A DNA stretch of 64,000 bases from DATFDN01 sp963818725 (GTDB lineage: Bacteria; Pseudomonadota; Alphaproteobacteria; Acetobacterales; Acetobacteraceae). The stretch lies in NCBI GenBank assembly GCA_963818725.1, contig CAWFTU010000015.1:94041-158040 (forward strand), read 5' to 3'. Shown here one piece after another: positions 8,274-17,127 of the stretch. A program made the translations under genes and the position numbers. Below the pieces are notes generated by a model that was not told the origin of the DNA, did not search any database, and was given only the letters and a program-made list of their open reading frames with translations. Numbering within the stretch: position 1 is the stretch's first letter; each line of letters begins with the position of its first letter.

Positions 8274-9320
8274 CCCGCTTATCGGCCAATCGACCCGTCA
8301 CGGGTAGACGCTTTTGTGGGTCAGACGGGACGACGCAGCGACGGCACGGCAAAGCGCGTTGACCATGCCTCGCATGTTGCGGCGCCGGTTGGTGGTCCAG
8401 CAGAAGGCGCCGAGATAGTCGGGCAGATGCTTGGGGGAGAGCCGCTTGTGGGTGGCCTTGAGCGCGGTACTGAGATTGGCGACCAGGGTGTTGACGGTGA
8501 AGAACGGGGCGCTGCGCTCGCGCTCCGGACGCCCGCCGCCGGTGATGGTGGCGACATGCGCCCGCCCGGCTTCACCGAAGGCGTTGAACGCCCGCAAGCC
8601 GTCCGTGTGCACAGTCGCGCCGGCGGCGATGTGGGCATCGCGGAACGCGGCCACCGCCTCGCTGGAGAAGGCGCTGACCGCGCGCATCGCGACATGGCCC
8701 ATGCGCCCGTCCGCATGCCGCTCGCAGGCGACGATGACGCAGGTCTTGCCTTCGGTTCCGCTGCCTTGGTTCCTTTCACCTCCCAGATACACGTCATCCG
8801 CCTCCACTACCGGCGGCGCGGCATCGTCGTCGCTCGCGCCCCCGAGCGAATAGCGCTCCGTCCGCTCGGTCATGGCGTGGCGGAGCCGCTTGTGCAGATA
8901 CCAGGCCGTCTCATAGCCCAGGCCCAGCCTGCGGCCGAGCTCGACCGCCGAGATCGCCTGTTTGGTGCTGCTCATCAGGTGCATGGCGCGGAACCAAGTG
9001 GTCAGAGACAGCTTGGTGTCCGCCATCACGGTGCCCGCGGTGACCGACCAACGTCGGCCGCAGCGCGTGCAGCCGACACGGCGGCCGTAGACATAGCTCT
9101 TCAGATTGGCGCAGCGCGGGCAAGGCATTCCTTCACGTTGGCGCGCCGCCACCAACGCCGCCAGACACTGACCCTCCGTCCCGTAGAGTCGTTCGAACTC
9201 AACGTCCGTCAGCCCCTTCATGATTGCCCGCACCGTTCTGCTCCGAGACGCCGCGTTCAGAGCGACTTTGCGCTTCCCTGCTGCAAAGTACAAGAGCGGG
9301 TCGATTGGCCGATAAGCGGG
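8274..9320 (-). mobile_element. IS1595-family (ISXO2-like) insertion sequence, complete
   Basis: A 1047-bp element bounded by perfect 24-bp terminal inverted repeats (8274-8297 and 9297-9320, outer sequence CCCGCTTATCGGCCAATCG) and flanked by the duplication AAGTTCATG. It encodes one transposase. It landed on the last codons of the baeRF-like gene: the duplication carries that gene's TGA, so the neighbour keeps its natural stop. A second, almost identical copy starts at 63864 in the same orientation, differing at one base in the first 50, which implies recent activity. Confidence 0.93.
8298..9221 (-). CDS. IS1595-family transposase
   Basis: A 307-residue transposase. It has an N-terminal zinc ribbon (Cys34, Cys37, Cys51, Cys54: CPRC...GCTRC), then an ISXO2-like DDE domain with VVEADDVYLGGE, a second acidic position in VHTDGLRAFN, and the C-terminal LPDYLGAFCWTTNRRRN block. 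I chose ATG 9221 (MKGLTDVEFERLYG) because upstream in-frame codons run into the inverted repeat. The 3' end abuts the left inverted repeat. No frameshift is visible, so the element looks autonomous. Confidence 0.93.
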   Translation of the reverse strand: MKGLTDVEFERLYGTEGQCLAALVAARQREGMPCPRCANLKSYVYGRRVGCTRCGRRWSVTAGTVMADTKLSLTTWFRAMHLMSSTKQAISAVELGRRLGLGYETAWYLHKRLRHAMTERTERYSLGGASDDDAAPPVVEADDVYLGGERNQGSGTEGKTCVIVACERHADGRMGHVAMRAVSAFSSEAVAAFRDAHIAAGATVHTDGLRAFNAFGEAGRAHVATITGGGRPERERSAPFFTVNTLVANLSTALKATHKRLSPKHLPDYLGAFCWTTNRRRNMRGMVNALCRAVAASSRLTHKSVYP

Positions 9321-9329
9321 AAGTTCATG
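9321..9329. repeat. Target-site duplication, right copy
   Basis: AAGTTCATG, identical to 8265-8273. It contains the complement of the TGA stop of the gene to its right. Confidence 0.85.
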
Positions 9330-10467
9330 GGCCAGTGAGGTCAGCCCGTTGGCTAATGCCCTGCGCCGAGAAGCGGAGGAGCGCGGCGGCCGGCGCTCCA
9401 CGCGGCAGCATCGCGGCTGGCACCGCGAGCGCGCGGCCCCTGTTGCGCAGGGTGAGCACCGCCGCCTCGTTCAGCAAGTCCTCGTCAGCGATGCCTGGTG
9501 TTCCGCGGCCGGTCGCGGTGCCGGACTCCGTGTCGAACGTTCCCCACAGGATCTGATCGTCCGCGACCAGGATGCTATCGACGCGCCCCTCGCGGGCGGC
9601 GGCCAGGATCTCTTCGAGGCGTATGGCTACGGTCGGCTCGGCCGTGCCTAGCCGTGCGTTGACGCTCTCCAGCACGGCATTCCGCTCGGCATCGATCAGC
9701 GGCAGGACAAGCTGGGCCGCGCGCCGGTGCAGCTCCTCGGTGGACAAAGCGAACGGATTGGTCTCCACCATGTCGGCCAGCATTTGCGGGAGGTGGGCAA
9801 GCTTGGAGAAGTGCCCCGCCACGCGCGGCTCCGCCGCCAGCACCAGCAGTGCCTGGTCCGAGCCGAGCCGCGTCCGCACGGCGACCGCCACGCGGTGCAG
9901 ATCCTCGGCAAGGAGCGCGGTTCGCAGCTCCTCCAGCGAGTGTCCGCCAGGCGCCGCGTCAGCCGCCGGACGCGAATCCGCCTCCGCGGCGGCGTCGAGC
10001 GGCAGAAGGTCGTCCAGCGGCAGCTCCGTCCAGGCGAATGGCGTCGCCTCCAACAGCCGTACGCGTCCAGTCGCCACGGCGAGGATGTGGAACCGCCGGT
10101 TGCGCGCGATCAGGTGTAGAAGGGGTTTGACATGAAAGAAGTGCCCCACCGTCACGAGTTCCGGGAACTGTTCCGGTAGCGTGTAGGAATGCAGCCCGGT
10201 CGCGGCGGCGAACAGGACGTAGCCCCGTTCGCGGTGGCGCTCGAAATCGGTCCTGTCCGCGAAATCACGGATGGCGCGGAGCACGGCGTCCGATTGTTCG
10301 CCGTCCACGCCCTGGCGCCGCAGCCGCTCCTCGGCCTGCTCGACCAGGTTGCGCAGTCGCGCGGCCGGAGCGCGCGCGTCACGCTGATCGGTGTCGATGT
10401 GAAGATAGATCGTGACCGCGACATCGCGTTCTGCCACCAATTCGCGCAGCGCCTGTTCGTCGATCAT
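9325..10467 (-). CDS. baeRF-family protein (bacterial archaeo-eukaryotic release factor-like)
   Basis: A 380-residue soluble protein. The opening MIDEQALRELVAERDVAVTIYLHID, the central block NRRFHILAVATGRVRLLEATPFAWTELPL and the C-terminal DSILVADDQILWGTFD...NEAAVLTLRNRG match baeRF proteins (eRF1/Pelota-like domain). Their function in bacteria is not settled; ribosome rescue or a regulatory role is suggested from homology. ATG 10467 follows GAGGGAG. The stop lies within the IS target duplication, so the protein end is intact. Confidence 0.65.
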   Translation of the reverse strand: MIDEQALRELVAERDVAVTIYLHIDTDQRDARAPAARLRNLVEQAEERLRRQGVDGEQSDAVLRAIRDFADRTDFERHRERGYVLFAAATGLHSYTLPEQFPELVTVGHFFHVKPLLHLIARNRRFHILAVATGRVRLLEATPFAWTELPLDDLLPLDAAAEADSRPAADAAPGGHSLEELRTALLAEDLHRVAVAVRTRLGSDQALLVLAAEPRVAGHFSKLAHLPQMLADMVETNPFALSTEELHRRAAQLVLPLIDAERNAVLESVNARLGTAEPTVAIRLEEILAAAREGRVDSILVADDQILWGTFDTESGTATGRGTPGIADEDLLNEAAVLTLRNRGRALAVPAAMLPRGAPAAALLRFSAQGISQRADLTGP

Positions 10468-10512
10468 CCCCGGCTCCCTCAAGCGGTGACGGATGAACAG
10501 CCGAAGCGCCGG

Positions 10513-10743
10513 TCAGGTTTCCGCGCCGGCGGCGGAACCGGGCTCTGCGTCGGCCACGTCGACCTGGAAGGCCTGCGTTTCACCCTTGCGCCGATGGATT
10601 TCCGCCGCGGTGGCCTGGGCGCGTTCGAGGTCTAGATCGCCCGCCGCCACGCGCGCGCCTTCTCCCGCCGCCGCATAGCAGACCTGCTGGCCGATCCCGC
10701 TGTCGCCACCGGTGACAAGCACCGCGCGATCCTGAAAGCGCAT
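10513..10743 (-). pseudogene. Truncated short-chain dehydrogenase, N-terminal remnant
   Basis: It encodes only 76 residues: MRFQDRAVLVTGGDSGIGQQVCYAAAGEGARVAAGDLDLERA..., the Rossmann beta1-alphaA motif (TGGxSGIG) and beta2 of an SDR, ending by residue 76. A complete SDR needs about 250 residues with NAG, Ser and YxxxK, none of which are present. A strong GGAGGAAAAGG ribosome site precedes the ATG, so the peptide may still be made. The rest of the gene is absent before the next gene at 10467, so this is a deletion remnant. Confidence 0.75.
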
Positions 10744-10839
10744 CCTTTTCCTCCCGCGCCCTGAGGGCCGCGATTTGCAGCCTCTCACAGGAGGTGCGAC
10801 GTAGCAAAGTTCCGATCATGGCATGGAAGGCTCACGCGC

Positions 10840-12015
10840 ATGCCTCTCTCCGGGGTCCGGGTCGTCGACCTGACGCGCGTCCTGTCGGGTCCGTTTTGCA
10901 CGGCGCTGCTCGGCGACCTTGGGGCGGATGTCGTCAAAGTGGAGCCGCCGGAGGGCGATTCGGTACGCGGCCAGGGTGCGATTCAGGACGGGCTCTCATG
11001 GTACTTCGCGAACTTCAACCGCAACAAACGCTCGGTTCGGCTTGACCTGAAGCGTGCCGAGGGGCGCGAGGTATTGGCCCGGCTGATCGCGCGATCCGAT
11101 GTGCTGGTGGAGAATTTTCGCCCCGGCGTGCTGGCGCGCCTGGGGTTCGAGGACGCAAGGCTCAACCTGCTGCGCCCACGCCTCGTCGTGTGCAGCATCA
11201 ACGGATTCGGCAGCACTGGGCCCTATAGAGAGCGGCCGGCCTTCGACTTCATTGCCCAGGCGATGAGCGGGTTCATGAGTGTGAACGGCTCAGCGGCCGA
11301 TCCGCCCCTGCGATCCGGCCTGCCGATCAGTGACCTGGTCGCCGGGCTTTACGCGGCTCTGATTGTCACAGCGTCTCTGGTGCGGGTGCGCGGGTCGGGA
11401 CAGGGAGAGCGGGCGGAGGTCAGCCTGACCAACAGCATGGTCAGCTTGCTCGCCTATATCGCGAGCAACTATCTCGCGACCGGCACCGTGCCGCCGCGCA
11501 CCGGCAACGACCATCCGATCGCCGCGCCTTACGGACTGTTCCCGACACGCGATGGGCAGATCGCCCTCGCGCCCCCGGACGATGCGTTCTTCGGTCGGCT
11601 GATGGACGCGCTTGGCGAGCATTCACTGAAGACCGATCCGATGTACGCAACGCAAGTTGCGCGGGTGGCCAATCGTGCTCGGATCAATGCGATTGTTGCC
11701 GGGAGACTGGCGGCTGAAACGACCGCGCACTGGGTATCGAGACTGAACGCGGCGGGCGTGCCGTGCGGGCCGGTCTATCGGATCGACGAGGTGTTCGCCG
11801 ACCCGCAAATTCTCGTGCAGGAGATGGTTCGGGAGATCGAACATCCGGGGCATGGGCCAGTCCGCGTGCTCGGCTTCCCGATGAAGCTGCGCGATGCGCC
11901 GTGCCGCGTGACCCGGCCCGCGCCGGAGCTCGGCCAGCATAGCGAGGAGGTGCTGACCGAACTCGGTTACTCAGATGAGGAGCGCCAGGTGTTGCGCGCG
12001 GCGGGCATCACGTAA
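10840..12015 (+). CDS. CaiB/BaiF (family III) CoA transferase
   Basis: A 391-residue CoA transferase. Typical blocks are GVRVVDLTRVLSGPFCTALLGDLGADVVKVE, FNRNKRSVRLDLK, VENFRPGVLARLG, and the catalytic-aspartate region RPAFDFIAQAMSGFMS. Family III enzymes move CoA between carboxylic acids via an aspartyl intermediate. The substrate cannot be read from the sequence. It is followed by a convergent ThDP enzyme; together with that and the two dehydrogenases downstream it suggests catabolism of a small carboxylic or hydroxy acid. Confidence 0.9.
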   Translation: MPLSGVRVVDLTRVLSGPFCTALLGDLGADVVKVEPPEGDSVRGQGAIQDGLSWYFANFNRNKRSVRLDLKRAEGREVLARLIARSDVLVENFRPGVLARLGFEDARLNLLRPRLVVCSINGFGSTGPYRERPAFDFIAQAMSGFMSVNGSAADPPLRSGLPISDLVAGLYAALIVTASLVRVRGSGQGERAEVSLTNSMVSLLAYIASNYLATGTVPPRTGNDHPIAAPYGLFPTRDGQIALAPPDDAFFGRLMDALGEHSLKTDPMYATQVARVANRARINAIVAGRLAAETTAHWVSRLNAAGVPCGPVYRIDEVFADPQILVQEMVREIEHPGHGPVRVLGFPMKLRDAPCRVTRPAPELGQHSEEVLTELGYSDEERQVLRAAGIT

Positions 12016-12124
12016 GGAGATCACCTGCACATCCGGCCCTTGTTCGAGTAGCTCTTGTCCCTGGACGCGGTCGGGGCCATCCGTGACGTCACGCGCCTGC
12101 TTGCGACGTGATCGCTGCCATGCC

Positions 12125-13849
12125 TCAGTGGCGCTTCTCATACTCCGCCAGCTCACCCATGAAGGGAGCGGCGACAGCGGCGTTGATCTTGCAATCGAGG
12201 AACACCGGCCCTTCCGGCCTCGCCAGCACCGGTGCCAGCGCGCGCAGATCATCCAGCGTGCGGATGGTCGCCGCCTGGAAGCCGAACGCCTCCGCCACCG
12301 GCGCGAAGTCCACATCCGGAAACACCGATTTCGCCACCGGCAGGTCGCGCATCTTCAGGAAATGCAGCTCCGCGCCATAGGCGCAGTCGTTCAGCAGCAC
12401 GATCACCAGCGGCAGATCCTCGCGCACCACGGTCTCAAGCTCGCCCATGGTCATCAGGAACCCGCCGTCGCCGATGACGAGCACGGTGGTGGCGTCGGGG
12501 CGGCCCTTCGCGAAGCCGAGCGCGGCGCCGAAGCCGAGCCCGATCGAGGCGAAGTCGCTGCTCATCTTGAAATGGCCCGGATCGGGCACCGACAAGTAAG
12601 GCACGACGCCCAGGAAGTTACCGGCATCGCACACAAGGCTGCGCTTCTCGGGCAGCAGCCGGTCCAGCTCCACCGCGAGCGCGCGTGGATCGACCGTGCG
12701 CGGCGTGTGCGCGGGCTGGAAGTCGTTCGCAATGTCGAAGGAGGCGAGCACGCGCCGCGTCTCCTCGCCATGGAAGGGCTTGTCGCTCGCCGCTCGCGCC
12801 GGGAGCGCCGCGACCAGTTGCTCGGCCACCCGTTTCGCGTCGCCCACGACCGCGACATCGGCAGGCGACCAGCGGCCGATATTGCCGCGCACCACGTCCA
12901 CCTGGATCACCGGCACGCCCCGCGGCACCGACGTCCCGAAGCTCATGGTCAACAGGTTGAGCCCCGCGCCGAACACCAGCACGCAATCCGCCCGGTCAAC
13001 CATCCGCCGCCCGGCGGAATGCGAGAAAGAGCCGAGGACGCCGAGGTTGTACGGGCTGCCCCGGAACAGGTCTTTGCCCTTGACCGTTGTGATCAACAGC
13101 GCGCCGATCCGCTCGGCAAGTTGCTCCAGCGCCTGGCGCGCGCCCGCGCGATGCGCGCCGAGGCCGGCGATGATGAGCGGCCGGCGCGCCCGCTCCAGCA
13201 CCGAAGCAGCGGCGGCGACGGCTTGCGCCCGCGCGGCGGCGGGCGGACGCGGGGCAGGCGGGCGGATGGGAAGGGCGCCGGCCGCACCCAGCGACACCTC
13301 GGCGAGTTGCACGTCGACGGGCAGCAGAAGCGTCGCCGTGGCGCCCCGTTGCGCGACGGCAACCGCGTCGGCGAGCGCGCTGCGTGCCGCCCCGGCGCTG
13401 GCCGCGACGAATGTGCGCAGGCCCGCGGCGGGCAGCACGGCGGCGGCGTTGAAGGCCTTGTAGTCCGGGCCAAGGCCGTTGGGGTTGCCGCCCCGCACCG
13501 GCGCGTCGCCCGAAATGATCAGCACCGGCGAACCGGTGCGGCCGGCATAGACCAAGGCGTGCAAGCCGTTGGCGGTGGCGGGGCCACGGCCGATCACCGC
13601 GACGCCAAGCCCGCCGGTCGCGGCGGCGTACCCCTCCGCCATCGCCACCGCCTGATTCTCATGCCGCGCGCCGACGAAGCGGATGCCGATCGCGTCGAGC
13701 GACGTGACGAACACCGCGGTGTCGTCGCTCATCAGGCCGAACACGGTATCGATGCCGAGCTGTTTGATGTCCTCGGCCAGCACCCGATGCACCGGCATCG
13801 TGCGCCCAGCGGTTGCGGCCTCGCCCATAGGCGTGACTGTCGTGTCCAC
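12125..13849 (-). CDS. Thiamine-diphosphate-dependent enzyme (acetolactate synthase-like)
   Basis: A 574-residue ThDP enzyme of the acetolactate synthase/benzoylformate decarboxylase superfamily. The N-terminal PYR domain has ARHENQAVAMAEGYA, whose glutamate activates the cofactor. A central nucleotide-fold domain follows, then the PP domain with the cofactor motif GDGGFLMTMGELETVVRED...LLNDCAYG. The start is GTG 13849 after GGGGGAA. It is not a clear IlvB: oxo-acid decarboxylation or carboligation in the local catabolic cluster is more likely. The substrate is unknown. Confidence 0.85.
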   Translation of the reverse strand: MDTTVTPMGEAATAGRTMPVHRVLAEDIKQLGIDTVFGLMSDDTAVFVTSLDAIGIRFVGARHENQAVAMAEGYAAATGGLGVAVIGRGPATANGLHALVYAGRTGSPVLIISGDAPVRGGNPNGLGPDYKAFNAAAVLPAAGLRTFVAASAGAARSALADAVAVAQRGATATLLLPVDVQLAEVSLGAAGALPIRPPAPRPPAAARAQAVAAAASVLERARRPLIIAGLGAHRAGARQALEQLAERIGALLITTVKGKDLFRGSPYNLGVLGSFSHSAGRRMVDRADCVLVFGAGLNLLTMSFGTSVPRGVPVIQVDVVRGNIGRWSPADVAVVGDAKRVAEQLVAALPARAASDKPFHGEETRRVLASFDIANDFQPAHTPRTVDPRALAVELDRLLPEKRSLVCDAGNFLGVVPYLSVPDPGHFKMSSDFASIGLGFGAALGFAKGRPDATTVLVIGDGGFLMTMGELETVVREDLPLVIVLLNDCAYGAELHFLKMRDLPVAKSVFPDVDFAPVAEAFGFQAATIRTLDDLRALAPVLARPEGPVFLDCKINAAVAAPFMGELAEYEKRH

Positions 13850-14043
13850 GGTTCCCCCCGCTTGGCCTGCGGCCGGACAGCCCGGCGGCCTGGGCTAGGA
13901 TAGCGGGTATTCTTCGTGCAGCCGAGACTTGCGGACGGCTGGACGGCGGCTTTGGAAAGATGCACCACAATGGGCACCAGTGCGGGGGCTTCGCCCTTCG
14001 CGCCGTCTTGGTGAGGTCCGATCCAAGCCCGAAGGAACGCGCG

Positions 14044-15331
14044 ATGATCCGAATTCTCAAGCCAGGCGCTTCGGAATCCGAAACCACCGAGGCCGACCGC
14101 AAGGTGCGCGCCACCGTTGAGGGCATCCTGGCCGAGGTCGCCGCCCGCGGCGACGCGGCGGTGCGCGAGCTGTCGGCGCGTTTCGACAAGTGGGAGCCAC
14201 GCGCCTTCCGCCTTTCGCAACGCGAGATCGACGCCCTGATCGCCTCCCTGCCCGATCAGGTGATCGAGGACATACGCTTCGCCCAGGCCCAGGTGCGCCG
14301 CTTCGCCGAGGCGCAGCGCGCCGCGTTGCGCGACATCGAGGTGGAGACGCTGCCCGGCGTGCGCCTGGGCCACAAGAGCATCCCTGTGAACAGCGTCGGC
14401 TGCTACGTGCCCGGCGGCCGCTATCCGATGGTGGCCTCGGCCCATATGAGCGTGCTGACCGCGAAGGTCGCCGGTGTGCGCCGCATCATCGCCTGCACCC
14501 CGCCGCTGAAAGGCGAGCCGCCGGCCGCGACGGTCGCGGCGATGGCGCTGGGCGGGGCCGACGAGATCCACATCCTGGGTGGCGTGCAGGCCATCGCGGC
14601 AATGGGGCTCGGCACCGAATCGATCGCCGCCGTGGACATGCTGGTGGGTCCAGGGAACGCCTACGTGGCGGAGGCGAAGCGCCAACTGTTTGGCCGCGTC
14701 GGCATCGACCTGCTCGCCGGCCCCACCGAGACGCTGATCATCGCCGACGACACCGCCGACGCGGAGATGTGCGCCACCGACCTGCTCGGCCAGGCCGAGC
14801 ACGGCCCCACCTCTCCCGCAATTCTGCTCACCACGTCGCGGCGCCTCGCCGAAGGGATCGAGGCTGAGATCGCCCGCCAGCTCGCGAGCCTTCCGACCGC
14901 CGACATCGCGGCGGTCGCGTGGCGCGACCATGGCCAGGTGATCCTGTGCGACACCGATGACGAGATGCTTGGCGAGGCCGATCGCATCGCCTCCGAGCAC
15001 GTGCAGGTGCTGACCCGCGAGCCGCGCTGGTTCCTGGATCGGATGACCAATTACGGCGCGCTGTTCCTCGGCAAGGAGACCAACGTCGCCTACGGGGACA
15101 AGGTGATCGGCACCAACCACACGCTGCCCACAAAGCGCGCGGCGCGCTACACGGGCGGGCTGTGGGTCGGCAAGTTCCTCAAGACGGTGACGTACCAGGA
15201 GGTCAGCGCCGAGGCGACCGCGATGATCGGCGAGTACCTGCTCGCGCCTCTGCGCCATCGAGAACTTCGCCGCGCACAAGGAGCAAGCGGATCTCCGCGT
15301 GCGCCGCTACGGCGGCCGGAACGCGGCCTGA
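14044..15331 (+). CDS. Histidinol dehydrogenase-family (HpsN-like) dehydrogenase, frameshifted near C-terminus
   Basis: An NAD-dependent dehydrogenase of the HisD fold. SIPVNSVGCYVPGGRYPMVASAHMS, AGPTETLIIAD and LLGQAEHGPTSPA are family blocks; the last holds catalytic and zinc-binding residues. The lack of a his operon and the wording close to sulfopropanediol dehydrogenase suggest a catabolic alcohol dehydrogenase rather than histidine synthesis. After EATAMIGEY an extra C near 15238 shifts the frame. Removing it restores CSRLCAIENFAAHKEQADLR and a stop at 15329-15331. As read, the ORF runs on to 15477. ATG 14044 follows GAAGGAA. Confidence 0.85.
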
Positions 15332-15345
15332 CACGCCGTTCGATT

Positions 15346-15378
15346 CCCCCTCCCCTCGCGGGGCAGGCTGGAGGGGAG
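15346..15378. repeat. GC-rich palindromic repeat
   Basis: CCCCTCCCCTCGCGGGG...GGAGGGGAGGGG forms a hairpin between the HisD-like and FMN dehydrogenase genes. Related palindromes occur at about 21024, 23793, 25732 and 31137. They look like dispersed REP-type repeats. Confidence 0.6.
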
Positions 15379-15442
15379 GGGCGCGTCGCCGGTTCCAATC
15401 CGAGCGAAGCGGCTGTAATAACCACGCCCAAAGGAAACGCGG

Positions 15443-16645
15443 ATGCCTGCGATCGACCGCTGCTACAACGTGAATGACCTCCGCCTCGCCGCCAAGCGGC
15501 GGCTGCCGCGTGCCGTGTTCGAGTTCGTCGATCGCGGCACCGAGGACGAGGTGGCGCTGCGCAACAACCGCGCCGCCTTCGAGCGGATCAAGCTGCGCCA
15601 TCGTGCCCTGGTCGATGTCTCGGGCCGCGGGATGGCGACGACGCTGTTCGGCAAGCCATCGGCGATGCCGCTCGCCATCGCGCCCACCGGCGCGGCGGGC
15701 TTGTGCTGGCACGAGGGCGAGCTGGAGCTCGCCAAGGCCGCCGCCGCCGCCAAGGTGCCGTTCACGCTGGCCACCAGCGCGATGACCTCGATGGAGAAGA
15801 TCGCGACGGAGGCCGGCGGGCGGCTGTGGTTCCAGCTCTATGTTTGGAAGCAGCGGGAGTTGTCGTATCAGTTGATCGAGCGGGCGCATCGCGCCGGGTT
15901 CGAGGCGCTGATCGTCACGACCGACACGATCGTGCCGCCGATCCGCGAGTACAACCCCCGCAACGGATTCCTATTGCCGTTCCATCCCACGCCCCGCTTC
16001 GTCGCCGACATCGCGCGCCACCCCCGCTGGACCGCGTCCGTGCTGATGAAGTACCTCACCACGATCGGGATGCCGCGCAACGAGAACTATCCCGACCCCT
16101 ATCGGCGCCCCATCACGGGTGACGCCAGCGTGAAGGAGGTGATGCGCCAGGACAGCCTCTCCTGGGAGGACATCCGGATCTTCCGGGACAAGTGGCCGGG
16201 CATCCTGATGCTGAAAGGGATCAACCGCCCAGACGATGCCGCGCGCGCCGTCGAGTACGGCGTCGATGGGATCATCGTCTCCAACCATGGCGGGCGGAAT
16301 ATGGACAGCGCGGTCGCCTCGATCGACGCGCTGCCGGAGATCGCCGAGGCGGTGGCGGGGCGGGCGACGGTGATCCTGGATTCCGGGGTGCGGCGCGGCT
16401 CCGACGTCGTCAAGGCACTGGCGCTGGGCGCGAAGGCGGTGCTGACCGGCCGGGCGACCCTCTATGGAACCGCCGCGGCGGGCGAGGCCGGGGCGGCGCA
16501 CGCCCTGTCAATCCTCCGCCGGGAGATGGACAACACGATGGCCTACACGGGTTGCCGCGGCGTGGATGAGATCACGCCCGACATCTTCTTCGGCGCTCGC
16601 GAGGGCAGCAACCGGCTGCGCGATCGCGTGCTGACCTCTGCTTGA
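15443..16645 (+). CDS. FMN-dependent alpha-hydroxy acid dehydrogenase (LldD-like)
   Basis: A 400-residue (S)-2-hydroxyacid oxidase/dehydrogenase of the lactate dehydrogenase (LldD)-mandelate-glycolate family. It has IAPTGAAGLCWHEGE, FQLYVWKQRE, the catalytic histidine motif VSNHGGRNMDSAVAS and the FMN-phosphate motif LDSGVRRGSDVVKALALGAKAVLTGRA. It oxidises a 2-hydroxy acid to a 2-oxo acid, which the ThDP enzyme nearby could use. ATG 15443 follows AAAGGAAACGCGG. L-lactate is the most common substrate but is not proven here. Confidence 0.92.
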   Translation: MPAIDRCYNVNDLRLAAKRRLPRAVFEFVDRGTEDEVALRNNRAAFERIKLRHRALVDVSGRGMATTLFGKPSAMPLAIAPTGAAGLCWHEGELELAKAAAAAKVPFTLATSAMTSMEKIATEAGGRLWFQLYVWKQRELSYQLIERAHRAGFEALIVTTDTIVPPIREYNPRNGFLLPFHPTPRFVADIARHPRWTASVLMKYLTTIGMPRNENYPDPYRRPITGDASVKEVMRQDSLSWEDIRIFRDKWPGILMLKGINRPDDAARAVEYGVDGIIVSNHGGRNMDSAVASIDALPEIAEAVAGRATVILDSGVRRGSDVVKALALGAKAVLTGRATLYGTAAAGEAGAAHALSILRREMDNTMAYTGCRGVDEITPDIFFGAREGSNRLRDRVLTSA

Positions 16646-16649
16646 CGGC

Positions 16650-17120
16650 ATGGTTCGCGCTGCCGCCGTGTGCCTGCTGAGCTTGCTGGTCTGGGCAGGA
16701 CCATCGCGCGCGGCCGAGCCGGAGGCCGCCACATGCCGCGGCCCCGGCACGGACAAGGCAGTGCTGCCCACGCCCGGCTCCCTCGTGAGCGCTGTCGCCG
16801 CCGCGTTCGGCGTGCATATGCCCCCCGCCGAGGTGGCGGCGCAGTCAGTGATCCGTTGCGACAACGGGGTGGTGCTTGCCTGCATGGTCGGAGCCAACCT
16901 GAACTGCGGCAAGGCGGATGTCCGGACGACAAGCGCCGGCGGGGATGCGTGGTGCGTGGAGCACCCGAACGCGTCCTTCATCCCGATGTTCGCGACCGGC
17001 CATGCGACCGTCTATGCGTGGCGCTGCGACGGCACGCGCGCGGTCCCCGAGCGTCAGGCGCAGGCGGTCGATGCCCAAGGATACGCGGCGGGGAACTGGA
17101 GGCGGGTGGACGGTCCCTGA
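16650..17120 (+). CDS. Secreted cysteine-rich protein of unknown function
   Basis: A 156-residue protein with a cleavable signal (MVRAAAVCLLSLLVWAGPSRAAEPEA). The mature part has six cysteines (ATCRGPG, VIRCDNG, LACMVG, NLNCGK, DAWCVEH, AWRCDG), probably three disulfides in the periplasm. It starts 4 bp after the FMN dehydrogenase, so it is probably cotranscribed. I recognise the pattern (...FIPMFATGHATVYAWRCDG...) as a conserved hypothetical family of alphaproteobacteria, with no function I can name. Confidence 0.75.
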   Translation: MVRAAAVCLLSLLVWAGPSRAAEPEAATCRGPGTDKAVLPTPGSLVSAVAAAFGVHMPPAEVAAQSVIRCDNGVVLACMVGANLNCGKADVRTTSAGGDAWCVEHPNASFIPMFATGHATVYAWRCDGTRAVPERQAQAVDAQGYAAGNWRRVDGP

Positions 17121-17127
17121 GAGGTCC

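Noticed and set aside
11975..13903. Long plus-strand frame (642 codons) opposite the ThDP enzyme
   Set aside because: It is rich in Arg, His and Gln, with no family motifs, a typical antisense shadow. The minus strand has full cofactor motifs.
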